Assembly (NCBI RefSeq): GCF_002251795.1
Contig: NZ_NOXU01000031.1
Location: 434,001 to 498,000 of the forward strand
Source: Niveispirillum lacus
GTDB lineage: Bacteria > Pseudomonadota > Alphaproteobacteria > Azospirillales > Azospirillaceae
Direction: 5' to 3'
Length of the DNA: 64,000 bases
In this document: one piece after another, positions 55,674 to 64,000 of the stretch
Layout: each line of letters begins with the position of its first letter
Position numbering within the stretch: position 1 is the first letter of the stretch
Made by a program: the position numbers and the translations under genes
The notes under the pieces: model-generated
The model's input: only the letters and a program-made list of their open reading frames with translations
The model's database searches: none
Told to the model about the DNA's origin: nothing

Positions 55674-56936
55674 TTAACCGATGGCCATCCGCGCCAGCCC
55701 GAACGCCGCCCCTGCCAGCACCAGCCAATGCACAGCCAGGTTAAAGCGCAGCAGTGCGATCAAGGCGATGGCCGCCACGAACAGGGCCACCCAATTCACC
55801 CGCCCGCCGGTCAGAATCACCGCTTCGCCCAGCACCACGCCCAGGTTCAGGATCACACCGACCACGGCGGCCGTGATGGCTGCCAGCGCCCCGGCCGCTG
55901 CGCGGTTATGGATCAGCGCCTCCACATAGGGTGCCCCGGCGAAAATGAAGAAAAAGCACGGCAGGAACGTGACATAGGTGGTCAGAACGGCACCGATCAC
56001 CCCGGCCAGACCGGGTGACAGGTCTCCTGGTTGGTTCCAGCCCGCAAAGAAGCCGACATATTGGGTAACCAGGATCAGCGGACCTGGCGTGCTTTCGGCC
56101 AGAGCCAACCCGTTTACCATGTCAGCAGGCGTCAGCCATTGATAGGTTTCAACCGCCCGTTCCGCGATGAACGGCAGCACCGCATAGGCGCCACCAAAGG
56201 TCACGAATGCCGAGGTGGTGAACAGGTCGGCAATATCAGCCCAAGGCTTCTGCCCCAGCAGCAGCACAACACCGATCACCGGCACCAACAACAGCCCGGC
56301 GAACAGCATCGACAGGCGCAGCAACCGTTTCCCGCTGCGATCCGCCTGTTGGTCATCCGGCACAAAATCATCCGTCACCCCGTGTCCGACCGGCGCGAAC
56401 ACTGGTTTGCCTGCCTTGGCCGCGAGATAGCCGATCAGGGCGGCGCCGGCAATCAGCGCCGGGAAGGGCAGGTGGCCAAGATAAAGGCCCAGGAACGCCA
56501 CCAGGGCCAGCAGTAGCGGGGCCGGGCCCTTGAGCGTGCGCCGGCCCAGGCGCCAGACGGAAGCAGCGATGATGGCGATGACCACCGGCTTTACCCCGTC
56601 AAACAGGGCGGCCACCCAGGCCAGATCCCCATGTTCGGCCGCCAGCCAGGACAGACCCAGGAGCACCAGCGCCCCTGGCAGGACAAACAGCCCGCCCGCG
56701 ACCAGTCCGCCCAGCGTCCCATGCAGGCGCCATCCGATATAGGTGGCCAATTGCTGTGCCTCTGGCCCTGGCAGCAGCATGGCGAAGTTCAGCCCGTGCA
56801 GGAACCGCGTGCTGTCAATCCAACGGCGTTTATCCACCAGTTCCTGCTGCATCAGCGCAATCTGTCCGGCTGGGCCACCAAAGCTGACACAGCCCAGCCA
56901 GAACCAGAACCGCAACGCCTCCCCGAAACCGGGCAT
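55674..56936 (-). CDS. chrA: Chromate transporter (ChrA family)
   Basis: A 420-aa inner-membrane protein with two homologous CHR halves. The first half has FWFWLGCVSFGGPAGQIALM and LHGLNFAMLLPGPEAQQLAT, the second FVTFGGAYAVLPFIAERAVE and VNGLALAESTPGPLILVTQY. About ten to twelve membrane helices are likely. The family exports chromate by the CHR antiport mechanism; other anions are possible. It is not linked to a chrB regulator here. It lies convergent with the Lrp gene. Confidence 0.93.
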   Translation of the reverse strand: MPGFGEALRFWFWLGCVSFGGPAGQIALMQQELVDKRRWIDSTRFLHGLNFAMLLPGPEAQQLATYIGWRLHGTLGGLVAGGLFVLPGALVLLGLSWLAAEHGDLAWVAALFDGVKPVVIAIIAASVWRLGRRTLKGPAPLLLALVAFLGLYLGHLPFPALIAGAALIGYLAAKAGKPVFAPVGHGVTDDFVPDDQQADRSGKRLLRLSMLFAGLLLVPVIGVVLLLGQKPWADIADLFTTSAFVTFGGAYAVLPFIAERAVETYQWLTPADMVNGLALAESTPGPLILVTQYVGFFAGWNQPGDLSPGLAGVIGAVLTTYVTFLPCFFFIFAGAPYVEALIHNRAAAGALAAITAAVVGVILNLGVVLGEAVILTGGRVNWVALFVAAIALIALLRFNLAVHWLVLAGAAFGLARMAIG

Positions 56937-57074
56937 CCTGATCTCCCTTCACCCAAACGGGCGAATGCTGCCGGGGTGGTCGCAGGGATGCAACCTTGTC
57001 ATTGTGACAAGACAAAGAATGCGCTGACGCGGCCCTTGCGTCAGGAAGAAGGGATAGAACCCTGGATCGGCCCG

Positions 57075-57665
57075 ATGTACACGCCCATACATTTCAAGAT
57101 GGAAGACAGCGACACGCTCGCCCTTCTGGAAACAATGTCCTTCGCCACACTGGTCAGCCTGGGCCAGGGCGGGTTGTTATCCACGCCACTGCCGCTGCTA
57201 CTGGACCGGTCGGATGGGGGTATCCGTCTGATCGGCCATGTGGCCCGCGCCAATCCACACTGGAAAGATTTTGATCCGGCTGTGCCCTCACTGGCTGTTT
57301 TTCAGAGCGGCGACGGCTATGTCACACCAGCATGGTATGCAGAGAAGCAGAAAACCGGCAAGGTTGTGCCCACCTGGAACTATATTACCATCCATGCCCA
57401 TGGGCGGCTGGAGATAGTGTCGGATGCGGCGGGATTGCTGGAGATCGTCAACCGCCTGACCAACCGGCATGAGGCCGGGCGGGAGCAGCCCTGGCAGGTT
57501 GGTGATGCGCCGCCGGACTATATCGCTGCCATGCTGCGCGGCATAGTCGGTGTTGTCCTGCATGTGGAAAGGCTGGAGGGCAAGGCCAAATTGTCCCAGA
57601 ACAAGGATGAAACGGACCGCGCCACCATCCGCGCCGGGATGGCGGCGATCCTGCCCATCCCGTGA
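57075..57665 (+). CDS. FMN-binding negative regulator PaiB-like protein
   Basis: A 196-aa PaiB-type split-barrel flavoprotein. It begins MYTPIHFKMEDSDTLALLET and carries the conserved FATLVSLGQGGLLSTPLPLL, LIGHVARANPHWKDF, YVTPAWYAEKQKTGKVVPTW and NYITIHAHGRLEI, with a C-terminal EGKAKLSQNKDETDRA. In Bacillus PaiB affects protease and sporulation gene expression; in most bacteria the role is undefined. The ATG at 57075 matches the family N-terminus. It ends 3 bp before the convergent LysE gene and is divergent from chrA. Confidence 0.93.
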   Translation: MYTPIHFKMEDSDTLALLETMSFATLVSLGQGGLLSTPLPLLLDRSDGGIRLIGHVARANPHWKDFDPAVPSLAVFQSGDGYVTPAWYAEKQKTGKVVPTWNYITIHAHGRLEIVSDAAGLLEIVNRLTNRHEAGREQPWQVGDAPPDYIAAMLRGIVGVVLHVERLEGKAKLSQNKDETDRATIRAGMAAILPIP

Positions 57666-57668
57666 CGG

Positions 57669-58304
57669 CTAAGCCCGGCCCATTAATCCCAGGCGAATGG
57701 CAAGGCCAAGGAAAACCGTGCCGGACGCCCAGTTCAGCAGTTTGGCCACCGTCGGGTTGCGGGCCAGATGTCGGCCCAACCCGCCCGCACCGGCACCCAC
57801 AGCAGCATTCACCACCGTGCCGGACACATTCATCATCGTGCCCAGGATCAGGGCCTGTATCACCACGCTGCCGCGGGCGGGGTCGATGAATTGCGGCAGG
57901 AACGCCACGAAAAAGATCGCCACCTTGGGGTTCAGCATATTGGTGATCGCCCCACGCAGGAAGATGCGGCGGATGTCCTTCTGCGTCACCTTGGCGCCGT
58001 CGGCCGCCGGCGGGGCAGCGCGGAATGTGTTCCAGGCCAGCCAGACCAGATAGGCGGCCCCCGTCCAGCGCACAATCTCAAACAGGAGGGGTGAGGCCAT
58101 CAGCAGTCCGGCCAGCCCGAAGGCCGCCGCCGCCGTGTGCACCATGGCCCCGCATGCCACACCCAGGGCAGCGGCCACCCCCGCGGTTGTCCCCCGATGT
58201 GCCCCGCTGCCCAGGCAGAACATCATGTCCGGGCCCGGGGTCAGGTTCAGCGCCAGGGCGGCGGCCATGAACAGCAGCAATGTCTCAACAGGGAAATCGG
58301 GCAT
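57669..58304 (-). CDS. LysE/RhtB-family amino-acid exporter
   Basis: A 211-aa transporter with about six membrane helices. The typical LysE/RhtB signature is LALNLTPGPDMMFCLGSGAH followed by RGTTAGVAAALGVACGAMVH; later NMLNPKVAIFFVAFLPQFID matches the second conserved block. These proteins export amino acids or their derivatives such as homoserine. The substrate cannot be told from sequence. It is unlinked to its own LysR-type regulator. Confidence 0.93.
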   Translation of the reverse strand: MPDFPVETLLLFMAAALALNLTPGPDMMFCLGSGAHRGTTAGVAAALGVACGAMVHTAAAAFGLAGLLMASPLLFEIVRWTGAAYLVWLAWNTFRAAPPAADGAKVTQKDIRRIFLRGAITNMLNPKVAIFFVAFLPQFIDPARGSVVIQALILGTMMNVSGTVVNAAVGAGAGGLGRHLARNPTVAKLLNWASGTVFLGLAIRLGLMGRA

Positions 58305-58357
58305 GGGCGGGGCACTCCATCACCGTCGATGCCCCCATGCTGACGCTGAAGGCCGGC

Positions 58358-59260
58358 TTACGCCACCACGATTTCTTCAGCCCTGTATCCCTGGATGTAG
58401 AGAAGGGCCGTGAGGTCGCCATGGTCGATCCGGGCACGGGCCTGCGCGGCCACGCTGGGCTTGGCGTGATAGGCCACACCCATGCCCGCCGCCAGCAGCA
58501 TGGGCAGGTCGTTGGCGCCATCACCCACGGTGATGCTGGCCGCCACGGGCACGCGCTTGGCGGCCGCGATGCGGATCAGGGCCTGATGCTTGGCATCCTT
58601 GTCGAGGATCGGCTCGAATACCGTGCCGGCCAGCTTGCCACCCTCGGCAATCAGATCATTGGCCTGATCCTCGTCAAAGCCCAGCGTTTCGCGGACATGC
58701 GCGGTGAAGGTCTTGAACCCGCCTGAGACCAGGGCGCAGTAAACCCCATGTTTCTTCAACGTAGCGATCAGGGTGGACGCCCCCGGCATATAGGTGATGC
58801 GCCCGATCATATCGGTCAGCACACCGGCATCCAGCCCGGCCAGCAGCGCCACACGTTCACGCAGCGCGCCCTTGAAGTCGATCTCGCCATTCATGGCGCG
58901 GTGGGTGATGGCGGCGATACGCTCCCGCGCCCCAACCAGATCGCCCAGCTCGTCCAGCATCTCCTGCTGGATAATGGTGGATTCCATATCGGCGACCAGC
59001 ACCGACTTGCGCCGGCCCTCCACCTCTTGCGCCACGATATCTACGGGCAGGCCCGCCAGCGCCTTGGCCACCGCCGCCTGCGCCTGATCATCATTCAGCC
59101 CGTCAAAGCCGATATCGCAGGCAATGCCCGGCACCAGCCAGTCTGCCGGCGCCGTCTGCGCCCCCAGATCGGCCAGGGCCGCACGCGTGGTCTTGGCGAC
59201 GGCATCATCCATCTTGAAGGCAGCCGGATCGGCGATCAGGGTCAAGACTTGGCGCAGCAT
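58358..59260 (-). CDS. serB: Phosphoserine phosphatase
   Basis: SerB removes phosphate from phosphoserine in the last step of serine synthesis. The 300-aa protein has a N-terminal ACT-like part (about 1-80) and a HAD domain with VLVADMESTIIQQEMLDEL, GEIDFKGALRERVALLAGL, ALVSGGFKTFTAHV and VGDGANDLPMLLAAGMGVA. The first motif reads DxExT where DxDxT is usual: Asp nucleophile kept, second Asp replaced by Glu. ATG 59260 was chosen because MLRQVLTLIADP is the usual start. It is divergent from the toxin-antitoxin cluster and miaA. Confidence 0.95.
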   Translation of the reverse strand: MLRQVLTLIADPAAFKMDDAVAKTTRAALADLGAQTAPADWLVPGIACDIGFDGLNDDQAQAAVAKALAGLPVDIVAQEVEGRRKSVLVADMESTIIQQEMLDELGDLVGARERIAAITHRAMNGEIDFKGALRERVALLAGLDAGVLTDMIGRITYMPGASTLIATLKKHGVYCALVSGGFKTFTAHVRETLGFDEDQANDLIAEGGKLAGTVFEPILDKDAKHQALIRIAAAKRVPVAASITVGDGANDLPMLLAAGMGVAYHAKPSVAAQARARIDHGDLTALLYIQGYRAEEIVVA

Positions 59261-59353
59261 CGTAGGTCCCGTCCATAGGAGGTGGTCGATTGCCGCCCTT
59301 ATCGCCGCTGCGAGACGGGAGCGCAATGGTGGCTGGACGGGGGGCGGGGATGC

Positions 59354-59791
59354 TCAATCGTGGCGGGGGTGGATGCGCACTTTCCGTTCCTGCCGCAATT
59401 GCAGGAACCGGTCGATCAGCCGTCGATAGAAGCCCGGCGGAAGCAGACCATAGGCGAAACGTCCCTGATTTCCGGGCACGGGATGCAGGTCGAAACCGGG
59501 CCAATTGAAGACATTCAGATCATTCAGCACGACCCAAGACTTCTCCCCATCCAATCCCAGATGCGCCTTCACGGCAGAGGGGATTTCCAGGCAAGCGGTT
59601 GGGTCGGCTGGCGGGCTGTGGGTGATGGGGGCCACTGTCACCTGGGGTGTAGCGCTTCCGTCAGGTTGGACACACAGCAGGATTGCGGCGGGCCTGTTCT
59701 TCCGCCCCTCTGTCAAACCCGCCAATGCTTCATGTCGCCAGAGATAGGAATAACAGATGACAAGGCCGTTTTCCGGCTTTGGCAAGCTCAT
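59354..59791 (-). CDS. PemK/MazF-like toxin
   Basis: A 145-aa protein with the PemK-like plasmid maintenance fold: ICYSYLWRHEALAGLTEGRK, VTVAPITHSPPADPTACLEI, LGLDGEKSWVVLNDLNVFNW and a C-terminal LPPGFYRRLIDRFLQLR. In this family the toxin is an mRNA interferase. The gene begins 6 bp after the antitoxin stop, the usual antitoxin-first order. Toxicity or cleavage site cannot be read from the sequence. Confidence 0.85.
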   Translation of the reverse strand: MSLPKPENGLVICYSYLWRHEALAGLTEGRKNRPAAILLCVQPDGSATPQVTVAPITHSPPADPTACLEIPSAVKAHLGLDGEKSWVVLNDLNVFNWPGFDLHPVPGNQGRFAYGLLPPGFYRRLIDRFLQLRQERKVRIHPRHD

Positions 59792-59797
59792 CCCTGC

Positions 59798-60067
59798 TTA
59801 CTCGTCTAGTAAGCTATCAAGATGGTGATGGGCTGGATCCATCTGGGCCTTGCCGATGGCCTCCACGATCTCGTCAGGCAGTTCCTCGATAAGGTAGGCC
59901 TTGCGTGCGGCCTGCGCCTTCAGCCTTTGATATTCCTCGAAGGCTGGGGCCGACATGAAATAGCCGCTGGTCCGACCATGGCTGGTGATGGCGACCGGCT
60001 CCCGCTGCGCCTCCTCTTTGTAACGGCCGAAATTCTTGGCGAACTCTGTGGCGGTGACGGCAACCAT
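59798..60067 (-). CDS. Phd/YefM-family antitoxin
   Basis: An 89-aa antitoxin. The N-terminal VAVTATEFAKNFGRYKEEAQ and EPVAITSHGRTSGYFMSAPA form the Phd/YefM DNA-binding fold, and the C-terminal LIEELPDEIVEAIGKAQMDP tail would bind and block the toxin. It precedes the PemK-like toxin by 6 bp and probably represses the pair. A Phd antitoxin with a PemK toxin is a known mixed pairing. Confidence 0.88.
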   Translation of the reverse strand: MVAVTATEFAKNFGRYKEEAQREPVAITSHGRTSGYFMSAPAFEEYQRLKAQAARKAYLIEELPDEIVEAIGKAQMDPAHHHLDSLLDE

Positions 60068-60196
60068 GCGCCTCTCCGTAAGTTCTGTAATTTACGGAAT
60101 TGTAGTGCGCTTTGGGTTTATGTCCAGAGACATCAACTGTTCTGCACCCATCTGGAACCGGCATAATATGCCCTTCATGGAAATGGAGATGTTGCC

Positions 60197-60400
60197 ATGG
60201 CCACGATCCTTGCCCAGAAGGCTGGTAAAAACGCAGATGCAAGGCGGGAAACGCGCGCTGCTGCTTCCGCGCGCCTGAAATCCATTTTAGATAAATCGTC
60301 GCTCCCGAGCGAGATTGAAGGACTGTCCGACGAAGAGATTGCCCGGATGGCCGACGACATGGTGCGTGAGGTCAGGTCGGCGACCCGTGGCGGCGCTTGA
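60197..60400 (+). CDS. Small antitoxin-like protein upstream of a truncated PIN toxin
   Basis: A 67-aa charged protein: AQKAGKNADARRETRAAASA, then LPSEIEGLSDEEIARMADDM. A GGAGA site precedes the ATG. The last codons overlap by 14 bp the start of a PIN-domain reading frame that breaks off after 29 codons. This is the arrangement of a PIN-type toxin-antitoxin pair whose toxin has been lost. The antitoxin family is not recognised with certainty. Confidence 0.6.
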   Translation: MATILAQKAGKNADARRETRAAASARLKSILDKSSLPSEIEGLSDEEIARMADDMVREVRSATRGGA

Positions 60401-60476
60401 TAGGCGGGTTATCATCGACTGCAATGTCGTTGTCTCGGCGGCGCTGGGCAGTGTCTTTCTGGATGAATTTGGCTGA
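60387..60476 (+). pseudogene. Truncated PIN-domain toxin
   Basis: From GTG 60387 the frame reads MAALDRRVIIDCNVVVSAAL and GSVFLDEFG, then stops. RVIIDCNVVVSAAL is the first strand of PIN-family RNase toxins with the first catalytic Asp; about 100 further residues are missing. The deletion joins directly to the region before miaA. Confidence 0.65.
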
Positions 60477-60519
60477 CGGTCCGCTTGCGAAACCCCGCCT
60501 CAGGGGCTAACACCCGTCC

Positions 60520-61497
60520 ATGAGCCAGCCCACTACCCCACCTCGCCCCGTCCTCATCATCGGCGGCCCCACCGCGTCCGGCAAGTCAGGGCTGGCGCTG
60601 GCCTGGGCGAAGCGCGCCGGTGGGGTGGTGATCAATGCTGACTCTATGCAGGTCTATGCCGATCTGCGTATCGTCACGGCCCGCCCGTCAGAGGCGGACG
60701 AGGCCGAGGCGCCGCACACTCTCTATGGTGTCGTGCCCGCGTCGGTACGGATGAGTGCGGCGCGCTGGCGCGAACTGGCGCTGGCGGAGATAGACACGGC
60801 CCATGCGGCTGGGCGTCTGCCCATCGTGGTGGGCGGAACCGGTCTTTACCTGCGCTCCCTGATGCAGGGCCTGTCCGACATCCCCGACATCCCAGCCCCG
60901 GTACGCCAGGCCGCCATGGAGCTTCAGGGCGACATTGGCAGTCCCGCTTTGCATGAAAGGCTGGCCGTGGTCGATCCCGTAACGGCCGCGCGCCTGCACC
61001 CGACCGACAGCCAGCGCCTGATCCGTGCCTGGGAGGTCATTCAGGCCACGGGACGGTCGATCAGCGACTGGCAGGCGGCCCCACCCGCCGACGTGCCCAC
61101 GCATCTGTCCTTTACCACCCTGGTCGTGGAACCCCCGCGTCCGCGCCTTTATGCCCAGTGCGACAAGCGTTTCGTGACAATGCTGGAACAGGGGGCGGCG
61201 GCGGAGGTGGCAGCGCTGATGGCGCAGAACCTGGACCCGGCCTTGCCCGCCTGTAAGGCGCTGGGCGTGCCCGAAATCGCCGCCATCCTGACCGGTGCCA
61301 TGGACCGGGAAGCCGCCATTGCGAAGGCGCAGCAACTGACCCGCAATTATGCCAAGCGTCAGTTAACATGGTTCCGTAACCAAATGCCTGCCGCAGTGCG
61401 GTTGGATTCGACGGAACTTGCATCTGAGATCGCGTTCACGAAATTTTATGACCGGATCATGACAGGCATGACTAAGAACATTGCCAAAATCGGTTGA
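60520..61497 (+). CDS. miaA: tRNA dimethylallyltransferase
   Basis: MiaA adds a dimethylallyl group to A37 of tRNAs reading U-starting codons. The 325-aa protein has the P-loop LIIGGPTASGKSGLALAWAK, VVINADSMQVYADLRIVTAR, then IVVGGTGLYLRSLMQGLSDI and the tRNA-contact QLTRNYAKRQLTWFRNQ. Length is normal. It follows the toxin-antitoxin remnant and precedes ilvB by about 100 bp, the usual alphaproteobacterial order with serB divergent upstream. Confidence 0.96.
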   Translation: MSQPTTPPRPVLIIGGPTASGKSGLALAWAKRAGGVVINADSMQVYADLRIVTARPSEADEAEAPHTLYGVVPASVRMSAARWRELALAEIDTAHAAGRLPIVVGGTGLYLRSLMQGLSDIPDIPAPVRQAAMELQGDIGSPALHERLAVVDPVTAARLHPTDSQRLIRAWEVIQATGRSISDWQAAPPADVPTHLSFTTLVVEPPRPRLYAQCDKRFVTMLEQGAAAEVAALMAQNLDPALPACKALGVPEIAAILTGAMDREAAIAKAQQLTRNYAKRQLTWFRNQMPAAVRLDSTELASEIAFTKFYDRIMTGMTKNIAKIG

Positions 61498-61597
61498 CCA
61501 TCTTTCCGGTTCCGTCTAGGGTGCCGCCACGTCGCCTTTCGCCCCTGCGAGATGCGGCGTTTTTCAACCCCGTTGGAACTGTTTGAAAGCGTCTGCC

Positions 61598-63364
61598 ATG
61601 TCTTCGGGAACCATCCTCTCCGGTGCGGAAATCGTCATCAAGGCCCTTAGGGACCAAGGTGTAGATACGATCTTCGGGTATCCGGGCGGGGCGGTACTAC
61701 CCATCTATGATGCGTTGTTCAAACAGAACCAGATCAAGCATGTCCTGGTTCGCCACGAACAAGCCGCTGTCCACGCCGCCGAAGGCTATGCCCGTTCGTC
61801 GGGCAAGGTCGGTGTTGTGCTGGTCACGTCCGGCCCCGGTGCCACCAATGCCGTCACCGGCTTGGTCGATGCGCTGATGGACAGCATTCCGATCGTCTGC
61901 CTGACGGGCCAGGTGCCCACGCATCTGATCGGTAATGATGCGTTCCAGGAATGCGACACCACCGGCATCACCCGGCCGGCGACCAAGCACAATTATCTGG
62001 TCAAGGATGTCAATAATCTGGCCCGTACGCTGCACGAAGCATTCTATGTGGCCAAGAATGGACGTCCTGGCCCGGTTGTCATCGACATCCCCAAGGATGT
62101 GCAGTTTGCCGACGGCGTCTATCGCACGCCGGGCGAAAGCCAGCCCAAATCCTATCGCCCGCAGGTGAAGCCCGACCTGAACAAGGTCGAGGAAGCGGTG
62201 GAGATGCTGGCCAATGCCAAGCGGCCCATCTTTTATGTTGGCGGCGGCGTCATCAATGCCGGCCCGGTGGCCAGCCAGTTGTTGACACAACTGGTGCGCA
62301 TGACCGGATATCCCTGCACCACCACGCTGATGGGTCTGGGCGCCTATCCCGCCCATGATCAGCAGTGGCTGGGCATGCTGGGCATGCACGGGACCTATGA
62401 GGCCAATCTGGCCATGCATGGCTGTGACCTGATGGTTTGCGTCGGCGCCCGGTTTGACGACCGCGTCACGGGCAAGATCAGCGAGTTCAGCCCCGGATCG
62501 AAGAAGATCCACATTGATATCGACCCGTCGAACATCAACAAGAATGTGCGTGTGGATCTGCCGATCGTCGGCGATGCGGCCTATGTCCTGGAAGATATGA
62601 TCCGCATCTGGAAGGCCCGCAACAAGCGGGCCGACCAGGTGGCGCTGAAGGCCTGGTGGGACCAGATCGCTGTCTGGCGGTCAAAGGATTGCCTGCGCTA
62701 TGAGAAGACTGACAAGGTCATCAAGCCGCAATATGCGCTGGAACGTCTGCGCGCCGCCGTGGCCGGCCGCGATGATGTGTATATCAGCACGGAAGTCGGC
62801 CAGCATCAGATGTGGGCGGCGCAGTTCCTGCCCTTCAATAAGCCGAACCGCTGGCTGACCTCGGGCGGGCTGGGCACCATGGGCTATGGTCTGCCCGCCG
62901 CCATCGGTGCGCAGATTGCCAACCCTGGCGCGCTGTGCATTGATGTCGCGGGTGAGGCGTCGATCCTGATGAATATTCAGGAAATGGCGACGGCCCTTCA
63001 GTACCGCCTGCCAGTCAAGGTCTTTATCCTCAATAACCAGTGGATGGGCATGGTCCGGCAGTGGCAGGAGCTGCTGCATGGTTCGCGCTATTCGGAAAGC
63101 TATTCAGAGGCGCTGCCTGACTTTGTGAAGCTGGCTGATGCCTTTGGCGGTGTGGGGCTGCGCGCCACCAAAGTGTCGGAAGTGGATGATGTCATCGCCG
63201 AGATGATCGCCACCCCCCGCCCCGTGATTGTCGACATGTGCGTGGATCAGAAGGAAAACTGCTTCCCCATGATCCCTGGCGGCAAGGCCCATAATGAAAT
63301 GCTGCTGGGCCCAGCGGACAAGGTCTCCGAAGCCACGCCGGAGGAGGGGATGGTGCTGGTGTAA
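61598..63364 (+). CDS. ilvB: Acetolactate synthase, large (catalytic) subunit
   Basis: A 588-aa ThDP enzyme that forms acetolactate or acetohydroxybutyrate, the first common step of branched-chain amino-acid synthesis. It opens LSGAEIVIKALRDQGVDTIF, has the active-site Glu in HVLVRHEQAAVHAAEGYARS, LVTSGPGATNAVTGLVDALM and the ThDP-binding part GLGTMGYGLPAAIGAQIANP. The metal motif reads DVAGEASILMNIQEMA, with Glu where yeast and E. coli have Asp in GD(G/A)S. The ATG at 61598 fits the family; a TTG at 61583 is an alternative. ilvH follows at 60 bp, so the holoenzyme is encoded as an operon. Confidence 0.96.
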   Translation: MSSGTILSGAEIVIKALRDQGVDTIFGYPGGAVLPIYDALFKQNQIKHVLVRHEQAAVHAAEGYARSSGKVGVVLVTSGPGATNAVTGLVDALMDSIPIVCLTGQVPTHLIGNDAFQECDTTGITRPATKHNYLVKDVNNLARTLHEAFYVAKNGRPGPVVIDIPKDVQFADGVYRTPGESQPKSYRPQVKPDLNKVEEAVEMLANAKRPIFYVGGGVINAGPVASQLLTQLVRMTGYPCTTTLMGLGAYPAHDQQWLGMLGMHGTYEANLAMHGCDLMVCVGARFDDRVTGKISEFSPGSKKIHIDIDPSNINKNVRVDLPIVGDAAYVLEDMIRIWKARNKRADQVALKAWWDQIAVWRSKDCLRYEKTDKVIKPQYALERLRAAVAGRDDVYISTEVGQHQMWAAQFLPFNKPNRWLTSGGLGTMGYGLPAAIGAQIANPGALCIDVAGEASILMNIQEMATALQYRLPVKVFILNNQWMGMVRQWQELLHGSRYSESYSEALPDFVKLADAFGGVGLRATKVSEVDDVIAEMIATPRPVIVDMCVDQKENCFPMIPGGKAHNEMLLGPADKVSEATPEEGMVLV

Positions 63365-63424
63365 TCCAGCCATCCTCATATCCGCCTCGACCGACCCTGA
63401 CCCGACTTCCCGGAGCCTTGCCCC

Positions 63425-63937
63425 GTGACCCAAGAGACCAACATCCGCCGCCACACGATCTCCGTGCTCGTCGATAACGAGCCGGGTGTGCTGGCGCGTG
63501 TCATCGGCCTGTTTTCTGGCCGTGGCTATAATATCGAAAGCCTGACCGTGGCAGAGATTGATGCCAGCGACAGCCTGTCGCGCATCACCATTGTCACCTC
63601 CGGCACGCCCATGATCATCGAACAGATCAAGGTGCAGTTGGAGCGCCTGGTCCCCGTTCACAAGGTCAAGGATTTGACCCTGGAAGGCCCGTTCATCGAG
63701 CGGGAAATGGCCCTGGTCAAGGTCGTGGCCAATGGCGAAAAGCGCGTTGAATCCTTGCGCATCGGCGATGTCTTCAAGGCCCGCGTCGTGGACGCCACCA
63801 TCTCCAGTTTTGTGTTTGAAATCACCGGCACCGCCGATGATCTGGACCGCTTCATCGACTTGATGCAGCAGTTGGGTGAGGTTGATATCAGCCGTACCGG
63901 GGCTGCTGCCCTGTCGCGGGGCACCTCGACCCTGTAA
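63425..63937 (+). CDS. ilvH: Acetolactate synthase, small (regulatory) subunit
   Basis: A 170-aa ACT-domain subunit that binds valine and activates IlvB. The N-terminal ACT domain is RHTISVLVDNEPGVLARVIG, LFSGRGYNIESLTVAE and ASDSLSRITIVTSG; the second domain has HKVKDLTLEGPFIEREMALV and KARVVDATISSFVFEITGTA. The start is a GTG (63425), with only 60 bp behind ilvB. Valine feedback is known for the family but not shown here. Confidence 0.96.
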   Translation: MTQETNIRRHTISVLVDNEPGVLARVIGLFSGRGYNIESLTVAEIDASDSLSRITIVTSGTPMIIEQIKVQLERLVPVHKVKDLTLEGPFIEREMALVKVVANGEKRVESLRIGDVFKARVVDATISSFVFEITGTADDLDRFIDLMQQLGEVDISRTGAAALSRGTSTL

Positions 63938-64000
63938 ACCCCTTATTCCCAATGCCGGATTCCCGTTCCGGGGTCCGGACATGACCACAGCAGAGCAGAA

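Noticed and set aside
63981..64000. Possible start of a further gene (ATG at 63981)
   Set aside because: Only six codons are visible and the ribosome site is weak, so it cannot be supported.

Overview
The window looks like chromosomal DNA of a high-GC alphaproteobacterium, most likely a Rhodospirillales/Azospirillaceae member (Niveispirillum/Nitrospirillum/Azospirillum type). I infer this from the GC-rich codon use, the orders folP-glmM, rne divergent from amiC-mrcA and serB/miaA/ilvB/ilvH, an endonuclease-type MutL, the RNase E layout and many chemoreceptors. No taxonomic search was possible.

Left part (1-31.9 kb): mostly core metabolism and cell-envelope genes. These are folP (3' end), glmM, thiD with a DUF3293 gene, a tandem UspA protein, a phosphotransferase/P-loop kinase fusion, a divergent PEP carboxylase homologue, a GcvA-like LysR regulator opposite a DUF1127-like small protein, mutL, a pentapeptide-repeat protein, pgi, a pair of membrane-anchored coiled-coil proteins, an SDR, rne, amiC, mrcA, an orphan 453-aa protein behind a near-consensus promoter, a soluble chemoreceptor and lpdA.

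Accessory part (31.9-45 kb): an AT-rich island holds an orphan protein ending in a WHH/HNH-type nuclease motif. It is followed by a caspase-like/FGE-like gene broken by two compensating frameshifts, then ruvX and gatCA without gatB. Next come two paralogous XRE-regulator plus RTX-repeat modules, each with the same 33-bp element upstream. After these lie a structured non-coding stretch, a small soluble MCP/Cache protein and a probable small RNA of about 90 nt with its own promoter and terminator.

Right part (45-64 kb): signalling genes, namely a split Aer/CetAB-like energy-taxis receptor, a degenerate GGDEF/EAL-like protein, and a periplasmic binding protein next to a hybrid histidine kinase. 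Then tRNA-Val(GAC), an N-formylglutamate amidohydrolase, a GNAT enzyme, an ELM1-like protein divergent from an Lrp regulator, chrA, a PaiB-like protein, a LysE exporter and serB. A small toxin-antitoxin hot spot (PemK/Phd, plus an orphan antitoxin and a truncated PIN toxin) lies between serB and miaA, followed by ilvB-ilvH.

The most unusual items are the duplicated XRE/RTX modules with their conserved upstream element, the candidate sRNA, the WHH nuclease island and the frameshifted caspase-FGE gene.
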